A model generated the notes under the pieces. That model was not told the DNA's origin. It saw only the letters and a program-made list of their open reading frames with translations, and ran no database searches. The position numbers were made by a program, and so were the translations under genes. This document shows positions 41,878 through 49,994 of a DNA stretch of 64,000 bases, piece after piece. The stretch's first letter is position 1. Each line of letters starts with the position of its first letter. The stretch is from Sediminispirochaeta smaragdinae DSM 11293 (GTDB taxonomy: Bacteria; Spirochaetota; Spirochaetia; DSM-16054; Sediminispirochaetaceae), in assembly GCF_000143985.1 (NCBI RefSeq), contig NC_014364.1:868001-932000 (forward strand), in the 5' to 3' direction.

Positions 41878-43428
41878 ATGGACCTTGAAGGGGTTACCAT
41901 TAATAATTGTTACCTTATTCGTTCGAAAATATCTGATGATGGACTTGTCGAGTTTTGGAATGCTCATGCCGTATATTCTGCAAATACCTTTACGATCTGT
42001 TTTATACGTCGCAAGAGATCAGAATTCCCTGCTAGGGTACTGGAAGATCTTCGGACGCTTTTCTTTCGTCTTTATGAGGTGAAGGATAGGAATATTGAGA
42101 CGTTGATTGAGCTTGGCTTTTACGATGAATATCCTTTTATTTCGATTCTACGTAATAGTGGCATTCCATTGACCGATAAACTCAATTCCGGTTGGAAACT
42201 GCCTTTTAAAGATGCGCTTCCTCTTTTTTCCGATATCGTCGATAGCTTGTACTACTTGGAGACCACGGGGCTTCATCATGGATTTGTATCGTTTGAAACT
42301 ATTTCTATTGATCCTGTATCGGTCTTACATACACAGCTTAACGATAGCTATGTACAAGGGTTGTTGCCTTTCTACGATGAAAACAATATTCCTGATTGGA
42401 TTCAAAAGCGTTCGCTTTTCCTTTATAACTATCGTAACAAACTATCGAATATAGATCTCCATCGTGATATATACTCATTGGGCATGACCCTTTATTCCCT
42501 GTTATTTGGGATAAGTGCATTTCAAGTACGGGATGGCTACTATTTCCCGAGCAAAGATGTGATCAAGCATAGTTCTTTATCTGGGAATGCCCGAAAAATT
42601 ATAGAACGAATGCTTTTTTCTCCCAAAAAATTTTCTTCAATAAAAGAGTTGCGGGAAATGATTTCCAGTCTCTTTTACGAAAGGAATGCATTGGAATTGT
42701 TAGAAAAATCAAAGTATCAAAAAAAACAGCTATCAATCAATAAAAAAGGATATGCCCGAGCTATCCGGGGACAAAACAATACCATTAGCTTATGGAAACT
42801 ATGGGATACCGTTGCCGGATTTTTTCGGAATCTCTTTGTCAGATCCCATAGTCCCCGAGAAAAATCAGTGGACTCTCAGGATACGGCAGAACTACTGGAA
42901 ATAGATGAAAATGTCGAAAAAGATGGTGAAAACGTTTCATGGCAAATAAATCGGACCTTTGATGATTATTTCCTCGGGTACAGAAAATTGTCGAAGTCCA
43001 ATTATAGTATGCCAATACAAAATAGTGAGGGCAGCGAAAAAAAAGACGGAATGGAAGAAGAGGCATATACGGAACCCATACGAGGCCCTATTTATCATAC
43101 TGATACTACTAAAACGAGCGAAAACCGCACCAACAAAGATGAAACGGATAGTTCTCTTTCAACCTCTCGGAAGCAGGATAGGATTAAGAATTTGCGGGTA
43201 ACGGCCAAGCCTTTTAAGCTTGTTGCACCCATCACCGGGACAAAAAAAATCCCGTTTCCCGGCCCTCATGCCCAGACGATTGATTATTCCGTATCAGAGG
43301 TTCTACAAGCCGATTTTGAGAAAGATAAACAAATTTCGGATGAGCATGAAAACTCACCGCAGATGACTCGTCATGGATGTTGGTACCGGTTTTTGCATTG
43401 GATACGATCATTAGCTGATAGATCTTAG
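41878..43428 (+). CDS. Pseudokinase of the eukaryotic-like Ser/Thr kinase fold
   Basis: 516 residues. About 1-285 follows a protein-kinase fold: an N lobe, a LHHGFVSFETISID stretch (132-145) where HRDLKxxN is expected, and HRDIYSLGMTLYSLLFG (195-211), a well-kept helix F of Hanks-type kinases. The catalytic Asp, the DFG motif and a clear glycine loop are absent, so it is probably inactive and regulatory. Residues 300-516 are charged and mostly disordered, with no membrane helix. The start abuts the previous stop (TAAATG), implying coupling. It likely scaffolds or allosterically controls the atypical kinase or phosphatase. Confidence 0.7.
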   Translation: MDLEGVTINNCYLIRSKISDDGLVEFWNAHAVYSANTFTICFIRRKRSEFPARVLEDLRTLFFRLYEVKDRNIETLIELGFYDEYPFISILRNSGIPLTDKLNSGWKLPFKDALPLFSDIVDSLYYLETTGLHHGFVSFETISIDPVSVLHTQLNDSYVQGLLPFYDENNIPDWIQKRSLFLYNYRNKLSNIDLHRDIYSLGMTLYSLLFGISAFQVRDGYYFPSKDVIKHSSLSGNARKIIERMLFSPKKFSSIKELREMISSLFYERNALELLEKSKYQKKQLSINKKGYARAIRGQNNTISLWKLWDTVAGFFRNLFVRSHSPREKSVDSQDTAELLEIDENVEKDGENVSWQINRTFDDYFLGYRKLSKSNYSMPIQNSEGSEKKDGMEEEAYTEPIRGPIYHTDTTKTSENRTNKDETDSSLSTSRKQDRIKNLRVTAKPFKLVAPITGTKKIPFPGPHAQTIDYSVSEVLQADFEKDKQISDEHENSPQMTRHGCWYRFLHWIRSLADRS

Positions 43429-43646
43429 TCCTCAAAACAAATCTTTCTGTCGTGGGATAGATCCAAAGTTTAGGGTAGCAGCATATTTCATTGATGTTTC
43501 GAATTAAAGCAGATATTATATGTCTCTGTAGTATTTCTTTGCGAATCTGACAGCGTAGGGTCAGGTGGCCGGTCCGAAGGAAAGCAGATAGGAGACCTGT
43601 TGGGATCTTGTTCGACACAAGGAGGTTTTTCCTAAAGAACCAGCCC

Positions 43647-46127
43647 ATGAAACAAGAAGATAGCGTTTACAGCCAGGTATACTATTTTCCCGACCGGCTT
43701 CGAAAAAGGTTGGAAGAGATTCGCTTTTCGTCTGCTACAGTGGTTGAAGCACCATCAGGTTACGGCAAGACAAGTGCTATTCAGAATTTTTTGAAGACTG
43801 AGTTACCTCAGGGAACACCTGTCTATTGGTTTACTGCCACGGAAGAATCGCCTACGATTGGCTACCGCCGCTTGTGTCAGGAAATCTATAAGATTGACAA
43901 TTCTGTTGGGGGACGTTTACTGGAACTTGGACTTCCAACCGCCGTTACCATAGGCGAAGCTTGCGATGATCTTCGTTCCATCGAGTGCAAGTCAGAAAGC
44001 TATTTGATTATCGATAGCTTTCAATATTTCCAGAATATACTTTCTCCCTCCTTTCTCTCTGCTCTCATCGAACACGGCGGCACCTGCCTGCACGTCATTA
44101 TCGTGACGCACATGTTAAAGAAGGATATTCGTTCCGCCATTGCAGGACGCGGATTCTTGCATCTCACGGTTTCCGATCTACGGCTTGATGCCGGTGATAT
44201 CCGTCGTTATTACGCGCTTGCCGACGTAAAGATTACGCCGGAAGATGCGCAAAAGGTTGTGTGTTATACCGAAGGCTGGATTCTTGCTGTCTATTTGCAG
44301 CTCCAGGCATTCCGCGAAAAGGGGACCTTTTCAGAAGCATCCGGAATTGTGATGCTTATGGAATATGTGGTATGGGATAGCTTGACTCCAATGCAGCAAG
44401 CTTTGTTGCTGCGTCTGTCTCCATTTGAATCATTTACCATGAAACAAATAGGTGCCCTGACCGGCTGTGATATAGTACCAAACTATGCCTTGGAAATACT
44501 GGAATGCCCATTCGTTCGCTATGATCAGACCAAGCGTCGTTATCAACTTCATTCCCTTCTTTCCGAACTACTGATCCTGAAGCGTGAAGAACATGGTGCT
44601 GACTTTGAACGTGAATGTCTGCTGCAGGCAGGCGATGTATGCAGGAACGATGGGCAGATTCTGGAGGCAGTAGGATTTTATTGGGAGATCAAGGAGTATG
44701 AACGTCTTTTGTCGCTTGATTTTTCGGAGGTGATGTTCAAGCAGATCAGGGGAACACCCTTTACCGATTTGGCACTGGAGGTCGTGGAGCATTGTCCGGC
44801 TAAGATCAAACAGGGCTTTCTCCCTTCCATGCTACGTATTGCCTGGACACTATTGGCGACGGGAGAAGAAAAGACTGCCGGGCATCTGATAGAAGAACTA
44901 CAAATTCTGAACTCATGGGACTTTGCCGAGTCCGATTATTTCCTGGGTGAATGGCTCCTTTTAACTTCTTTCATGCATCATCCCGATGTAAAGCAGATGA
45001 CTGCGATCTTACGGCAAGTTGACCTGCTTTTCAAAGGTCGATGTTCGAAGGTCGTATTTCCCTCTGCACCGTGGCGGTTCGGCGACTATTCGTTATTGTC
45101 TGCTTTCCACACTACGCCGGGGGAAGCCGACCGGGTAGCAGATGAGCTGGATGCGTATATACCTCTGCTTTCAAAAGTAACGAACGGTTATGGCAGTGGA
45201 GCAAATGTATTGTATCGTGCGGAGCTTGCCTATCAGAGAGGCAATATCGACGAAGCAAAGATCTTTGCTCACAAGGCTCTTTTTCTGGCACAAAGCCGGC
45301 AGCAAAGTATCGTGGAGATAGGTGCAACAATGTTACTGGCCGAAGTTGCTCTGCATCAAGCCGATGTAGCGGCATGGCAGCGTACCATTAACTCCATGGA
45401 CCATGTCGTCTCTTATGCTGCAAAGAATAGTTTTATCGTACGACCCGTGCTGGATATTGTTCGCGGTATCTTACTTTGTGAGCTGAAACATCAACAAGAT
45501 ATGGCTGAATGGCTGCAACGTGGTGAATTTACACAGGATTTGCAGCACTCTTCTATCTTCGACAATGCCCTGTTTGTACACTTGAATTACCTCATGCACC
45601 AAGGGGAGTTCGAGCGGCTATTAGGCATCGTGCAAGCTATAAAGACAAAGGTATCCGCAAGGTATCCCTTTGCCGACTTTCTTTTATTCATCATTGAGGC
45701 TGTGGGGCATGTCGGTATGGGCAACTACTCCAAGGCTTCCCTGTTGGTGGAAGAGGCTGCGGCACTGGCTTTGCCCGACAGAATTCTCTTCCCGTTGGCT
45801 TCCTACTCTTGGATGCTCAATGACTTGCCCGATCTGCTTTTTCGGAAAAAGTATCCGATCTTTCTTGATCAATATCGTGCCATCAAAGAACGTTTTGCCG
45901 CGGGATGGAACAACCTTTTCCACAATTTGACCTCGGAGGATTTACCATCCGACTTGACTGCCCGAGAATACGAGGTCGCCAAGCTGGCGGCGGCAGGACT
46001 CCGCAACGGCGAAATCGCGACCAAACTGTCAGTAACGGAAAATACCGTGCGATTTCATTTGCGTGCAATCTTTCAAAAGCTGGATATTGACCGCAGGGCA
46101 AAGCTGGCAGAAAAGCTGAAATCATAA
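43647..46127 (+). CDS. MalT-like LuxR-family ATP-dependent regulator
   Basis: About 826 residues. N-terminal STAND-type ATPase with Walker A EAPSGYGKTS (about 34-43) and a SYLIIDSF Walker B-like segment, a winged-helix/TPR-like middle section, and a C-terminal LuxR helix-turn-helix (LTAREYEVAKLAAAGLRNGE, VTENTVRFHLRAIFQKL). This is the MalT/LAL architecture: ligand and ATP drive oligomerisation and activation. ATG 43647 matches the usual N terminus; the GGAGG at 43621 is 21 nt away and no better start is in frame apart from TTG 43608. The secreted lipoprotein gene downstream is the nearest candidate target. Confidence 0.9.
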   Translation: MKQEDSVYSQVYYFPDRLRKRLEEIRFSSATVVEAPSGYGKTSAIQNFLKTELPQGTPVYWFTATEESPTIGYRRLCQEIYKIDNSVGGRLLELGLPTAVTIGEACDDLRSIECKSESYLIIDSFQYFQNILSPSFLSALIEHGGTCLHVIIVTHMLKKDIRSAIAGRGFLHLTVSDLRLDAGDIRRYYALADVKITPEDAQKVVCYTEGWILAVYLQLQAFREKGTFSEASGIVMLMEYVVWDSLTPMQQALLLRLSPFESFTMKQIGALTGCDIVPNYALEILECPFVRYDQTKRRYQLHSLLSELLILKREEHGADFERECLLQAGDVCRNDGQILEAVGFYWEIKEYERLLSLDFSEVMFKQIRGTPFTDLALEVVEHCPAKIKQGFLPSMLRIAWTLLATGEEKTAGHLIEELQILNSWDFAESDYFLGEWLLLTSFMHHPDVKQMTAILRQVDLLFKGRCSKVVFPSAPWRFGDYSLLSAFHTTPGEADRVADELDAYIPLLSKVTNGYGSGANVLYRAELAYQRGNIDEAKIFAHKALFLAQSRQQSIVEIGATMLLAEVALHQADVAAWQRTINSMDHVVSYAAKNSFIVRPVLDIVRGILLCELKHQQDMAEWLQRGEFTQDLQHSSIFDNALFVHLNYLMHQGEFERLLGIVQAIKTKVSARYPFADFLLFIIEAVGHVGMGNYSKASLLVEEAAALALPDRILFPLASYSWMLNDLPDLLFRKKYPIFLDQYRAIKERFAAGWNNLFHNLTSEDLPSDLTAREYEVAKLAAAGLRNGEIATKLSVTENTVRFHLRAIFQKLDIDRRAKLAEKLKS

Positions 46128-46300
46128 AATCATCTAAAACCGTCCATTCGGACGGGGCACAATGCAGTTGTCTACTCTACTATATCCATGGGCCGGCTCT
46201 CTGTCCCTGTTTCATGTTGAGCTGTGAAAGTGGTCTGTAAAGAACCGGCAGTCTGGCCTGTGTTGTGAAATTCCAGGACTTACTAACATTGGAGGAGAAG

Positions 46301-47017
46301 ATGACACTAGAAAAAAGACCAATAATCCCTATGCTATTAATAGTTTGGATTTTATCTTTTTTATCGATTAGTTGTGATCTTGTCGGTAACGGTGACGATT
46401 CGTCTGCAACAACACAACATGCTGTTTCTTATCCGACTCAAACTGTAGACACAGCATATAATAGTACCACGGTAGTGACATTTACGGATTTAACAACGTT
46501 TGCTAATTATGCTGCCGAGAGATTTGGCGCCCCTGGTGAAAACCTTGCCAACTGGCCCGAAGCTGTGGGATTCTCCGTAACATATTTAATGATGGGACAC
46601 CCCGTTACGGTAACTGCACATACATATCAATTAGTCAATAATGTAGTATTTTTTGAGTATTGCAATTGGTATGAGCCGAATAATACCCTGGGCATTACGC
46701 TCAGCAATATTAATGAAACCTCTGTGTCAAACTCCATTTCCACAAGCGTTGGAATCAGTATAGGATATGCAAATTCCGCAATAAGCGCTTCAATCTCGCA
46801 AGAGACTACTAAAACCGTCACAACAGCAAAGGGCATAGAGGTTTCTACATCCTATGATTTGACCCAGTATGATCAAAGCAAACTCTACAAAGTTGTCCTT
46901 ACGGGTAGTTACTCATGTGTTGCGTATACTTTTGCAACAGCCCGTTATTCCGGAAATACAGATGGAATCAGTGTCGACCAAGGCTCGTTGACCGTTAAAC
47001 TGGTTTATAAACCATAG
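46301..47017 (+). CDS. Secreted lipoprotein with aerolysin-like pore-former sequence pattern
   Basis: About 238 residues. Signal peptide ending LSISC (Cys25) and then a beta-rich protein. Between about 140 and 185 lies an alternating Ser/Thr-hydrophobic stretch (SVSNSISTSVGISIGYANS, then TKTVTTAKGIEVSTSYDLT), the pattern of the insertion hairpin of aerolysin/ETX-MTX2 toxins. GGAGGA precedes the ATG by 4 nt. Family membership is suggested by pattern only; it may equally be another beta-sandwich surface lipoprotein. The 46128-46300 interval has a small hairpin at 46140-46155 and no other gene. Confidence 0.6.
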   Translation: MTLEKRPIIPMLLIVWILSFLSISCDLVGNGDDSSATTQHAVSYPTQTVDTAYNSTTVVTFTDLTTFANYAAERFGAPGENLANWPEAVGFSVTYLMMGHPVTVTAHTYQLVNNVVFFEYCNWYEPNNTLGITLSNINETSVSNSISTSVGISIGYANSAISASISQETTKTVTTAKGIEVSTSYDLTQYDQSKLYKVVLTGSYSCVAYTFATARYSGNTDGISVDQGSLTVKLVYKP

Positions 47018-47264
47018 GACGATAGAACAGGATAAGCAGAGCAATACAGAAATGATTGTCTGGTAACTGTTGGCTACTATCGATTCACCCAATACACGGT
47101 GATGTTGTGCATTGGGTGAATTGCGCTTATCAGATTCAATGCCGCTTCTTTCGAAGCAAACTATATTGGTTTAATCCACCGTGCCTAAATACACCGAAGT
47201 ACTTGGATAAGCACCGCTTTTTTGATAACCTAGTATAACTTGTTCTAAAGAAAAGGATTGCTAT
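47018..47264. other. Intergenic region with long inverted repeat at 47083-47121
   Basis: No gene seen. ATTCACCCAAT (47083-47093) and ATTGGGTGAAT (47111-47121) are perfect 11-bp arms around a 17-nt loop that can pair 3 bp more. It begins 66 nt after the lipoprotein stop and may be its terminator, though no T-run follows. Confidence 0.5.
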
Positions 47265-47297
47265 AAAAAACGGAGTGTGAAAATCACACTCCGTTTT
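47265..47297 (-). terminator. Terminator of the tRNA-Cys gene
   Basis: Perfect 14-bp stem (47267-47280 with 47284-47297) and 3-nt loop. On the minus strand the stem ends in TTTTTT, 29 nt after the tRNA 3' end, which fits intrinsic termination of the tRNA transcript. Confidence 0.85.
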
Positions 47298-47325
47298 GTC
47301 GTATCATTTATTGTAATGAAATGTC

Positions 47326-47397
47326 AGGCGCCGAGCGGATTCGAACCGCTGCATAAAGGTTTTGCAGACCTCTCCCTTACCACTTGGGTACGGCGCC
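47326..47397 (-). tRNA. tRNA-Cys (anticodon GCA)
   Basis: 72 nt on the minus strand. Acceptor stem GGCGCCG pairs with CGGCGCC; the anticodon loop is CTGCAAA with GCA; the T loop is GGTTCGAATCC. The unpaired base at position 73 is T, the identity base for tRNA-Cys. CCA is not encoded. The 3' end points to lower coordinates, toward the AT-rich block. Confidence 0.96.
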
Positions 47398-47430
47398 GTG
47401 TGGAAGCTAAGATAACAAATAAAGGTGATT

Positions 47431-48798
47431 ATGTCCAGTGGCATGAACTTTTTCGAATCTGACCATCCGGTGGCGCTTTTCTTGTCTCCTCCGATTTATG
47501 ATTTTGCGTTGTATGACCTTTTTCTGCGACCCTATGGCCTTTTACGGGTTGCCTCGTGGTTTCAAGCCTCCGGTTACCATATCAGGGTGGTCGATGCGCT
47601 GGATCCCGATCTACCGCTTGGAGGCGGCAGAAGGCGGCCGAAGCGTAAGGCAAACGGGACAGGTAAGTTCTTTCGTTCATCGGTTTCTTTGCCAGAGGGA
47701 ATGGCCCCGATCCCAAGGCGCTACAGCCGCTACGGGGTTCCTCCTGCCATGCTCCGATCGCTTCTGCTTGACGGACCTTCACCCGATGTTGTATTCATCG
47801 CCAGCGGCATGACCTACTGGTATCAGGGGATCGCGGAAGTCGCGGCTCTCTGTCGTTCCTTGTGGCAGGATATACCGATTGTCGTGGGTGGAGTCTATGC
47901 CTCCCTTCTTCCCGACCATTGTAACGCTCTACCCGGTGTCGATCTTGCGATCGTGGGTTCTCCCGACACCGGCAGTGGGGCAGAGAGGCTTGCCCGCTTA
48001 CTCCGGGAGCGGGCCTTGCCCGTTCCCGAAGGCGCCGTGCCCCTGTTTCCATTAATGCACCGGGCGATCATGCGCAACGGTGCCGCTCCCATCAGACTAA
48101 ATCGGGGCTGCCCCTATCGCTGTGACTATTGCGCTTCACATCGTCTTGAACCTTCCTGGCGTGGTGGGGATGTCGAGCTGCTTTTTTCCTATGTACGGGA
48201 GTTGTGCGAACGCTACGGGGTGAGGAATTTCGCCTTCTACGACGATGCGCTTCTTGTGGATAAAGAACGCCTTTTTCTCCCTTTTCTCGATATGGTTCTT
48301 CGCAAACTTCCAGGGCTCTCTTTCTGGACGCCAAATGCAATGCATCTCCGTTTTCTCGATCTCGAAACGGCAATTCTCATGCGGAGGGCGGGATTCCGGG
48401 AGGCCCGTTTCGGCTACGAGTCGGAATCGGAGGCGTTTCACCTTGAACATGACGGTAAATTCCGGCCCTCGGAGGCCGCCCGTTCCTTTCAGGCCCTTCA
48501 CCAAGCCGGTTTTAAGCGTTCCGATGTCTTGCTTTATGTTCTCGGTGCTCTCCCGGGGCAAAGCAAAGCGGAACTTTTTTCAGCGATAAAAGGAGGAAGG
48601 GACAGCGGCTTCGGCGTCCAGGTTGCCGAATTCAGCCCCGTTCCCGGAAGCCTGCTGTGGAACACCTGCGTCGAACAAAGCCGCTACCCCATAGATCGTG
48701 AGCCCCTCTATCAGAATAACAGCTTCATGCCTATGGAGTGGGAGGGGCTGCGCCGAGAAGATCTGGAGGAAGCAAAGCGATTTGCCCGTATGGGCTGA
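47431..48798 (+). CDS. B12-binding domain radical SAM protein
   Basis: About 455 residues. The N-terminal part (about 10-190) resembles a cobalamin-binding Rossmann domain (PDVVFIASGMTYWYQGIAEV, DIPIVVGGVYASL), followed by a radical SAM core whose cluster motif is CPYRCDYC (CxxxCxxC). Later blocks are FAFYDDALLVD, RFGYESESEAFHLEHDGKF and YVLGALPGQS. This class performs methylations or rearrangements; the reaction cannot be assigned. ATG 47431 is used rather than GTG 47425 because AAAGG precedes it. The stop lies 5 nt from the end of the convergent gpsA gene. Confidence 0.85.
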   Translation: MSSGMNFFESDHPVALFLSPPIYDFALYDLFLRPYGLLRVASWFQASGYHIRVVDALDPDLPLGGGRRRPKRKANGTGKFFRSSVSLPEGMAPIPRRYSRYGVPPAMLRSLLLDGPSPDVVFIASGMTYWYQGIAEVAALCRSLWQDIPIVVGGVYASLLPDHCNALPGVDLAIVGSPDTGSGAERLARLLRERALPVPEGAVPLFPLMHRAIMRNGAAPIRLNRGCPYRCDYCASHRLEPSWRGGDVELLFSYVRELCERYGVRNFAFYDDALLVDKERLFLPFLDMVLRKLPGLSFWTPNAMHLRFLDLETAILMRRAGFREARFGYESESEAFHLEHDGKFRPSEAARSFQALHQAGFKRSDVLLYVLGALPGQSKAELFSAIKGGRDSGFGVQVAEFSPVPGSLLWNTCVEQSRYPIDREPLYQNNSFMPMEWEGLRREDLEEAKRFARMG

Positions 48799-48803
48799 CG
48801 ATG

Positions 48804-49907
48804 TTACTCGTTTCCCTCACTCGGCAAGGCGAAAGAGGGGCCGGTAAGCCCGCGCATGAGGGTCGTCAGGGCCTCGAGGGGCTCATGTTCCCTGTTCAGT
48901 ATTCGGTATACCATGTCGCAGATGGGAAGTTTCAGCTTCTTGTCTTCAACAATGGCATGGACATACTTACTGGCGACCGCCCCTTCCGGCAGATAACCGA
49001 TCTTATGGATGTTTCGTATCAGATCCTCGAGGTCTGAAAACTGTCTGGTGATCCCCGCTTTGATGATTTCACTGCCGAAACGGCGGTTCCTTCCGTAGCG
49101 GCTGCGGCAGGTCACGTCGAGGTCTCCAACCCCGGCTATGCTGGTAAAGGTTTCAGGATGGGTCGCACCCAGGGCCTGGCCGATTATCTGTATCTCATTT
49201 AATCCGGCAGCCAGCAAGAGGCTTTCGGTATTGTCGCCGAAGAGATCTGAAAGCTCCTTGAGCGCATCAAGCATGCCGAAGGCGATCGCGATGACGTTCT
49301 TGACGGCGGCACAGGTTTGTACACCGGTGGTATCGAGACTGGAGAAGAGCATCAGGTTTGTTGAGGCAAAGAGCTGCCTGAACCGTATGGCATTTCGTCC
49401 GTTTGCCGATGCACTTATCAGGCCCGTCAACTTTCCCCTGGCCACCTCTTCGGCATGGCTGGGGCCGGATAGATAGACCAGAGAGCCTTTATAGAAGCCG
49501 GGAAGATAATCCTCCAGCGCTTTGGTAATGAGGGTAGGGCCGAAACCAATATCGATAAAGCCCTTTGTCAGAACGCCGATGACCGTTTTCCCTTCCATGA
49601 TTTCCGGAATGGTGATGAGTTTCTTTGCTATATCGACAATATAGAGAGAAGGGGTTGCAAGAATGAGATAATCTTTATTTCCAGCTGCTTCGTTGAGATC
49701 GGTGGTGGCAGTGATCGTATCCGGTAGTGTCACACCAAGTAGAAAACGACTATTTTTCCGTTCCGTGTTGATTTCTTTCACAACCGATTCCATGGGCTCC
49801 CATATAGTGACCTGATGGCCTTTTTCCGCCAGGACCTTTGCGACGGCGGTTCCCCATGCACCGGCATTAATAATCCCAATATGGTTTAGTTGTTGTTCGT
49901 TGCTCAT
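48804..49907 (-). CDS. gpsA: NAD(P)-dependent glycerol-3-phosphate dehydrogenase
   Basis: About 367 residues. Cytoplasmic enzyme that makes sn-glycerol-3-phosphate from dihydroxyacetone phosphate for phospholipids. NIGIINAGAWGTAVAKVLAE is the dinucleotide fold (GAWGTA in place of the usual GxGxWG), KTVIGVLTKGFI and LSGPSHAEEVARG are family signatures, and AAVKNVIAIAFGMLDAL contains the catalytic Lys; VGDLDVTCRSRYGRNRRFG is the substrate-binding block. ATG 49907 is chosen, with AGGGGG upstream; the longer frame to 50000 has no support. Confidence 0.93.
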   Translation of the reverse strand: MSNEQQLNHIGIINAGAWGTAVAKVLAEKGHQVTIWEPMESVVKEINTERKNSRFLLGVTLPDTITATTDLNEAAGNKDYLILATPSLYIVDIAKKLITIPEIMEGKTVIGVLTKGFIDIGFGPTLITKALEDYLPGFYKGSLVYLSGPSHAEEVARGKLTGLISASANGRNAIRFRQLFASTNLMLFSSLDTTGVQTCAAVKNVIAIAFGMLDALKELSDLFGDNTESLLLAAGLNEIQIIGQALGATHPETFTSIAGVGDLDVTCRSRYGRNRRFGSEIIKAGITRQFSDLEDLIRNIHKIGYLPEGAVASKYVHAIVEDKKLKLPICDMVYRILNREHEPLEALTTLMRGLTGPSFALPSEGNE

Positions 49908-49994
49908 GCCCCCTGTTATACCCCGACTCGGGGATGTTGAAAAGGGTGTGAATTGTGATACTATTAGGCAAGACCGTTTTTGCGAGGGGTTGTT

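Noticed and set aside
47265-47297. Terminator for the plus-strand lipoprotein gene
   Set aside because: It is about 250 nt from that stop, and the six-T run is on the minus strand right after the tRNA-Cys gene.
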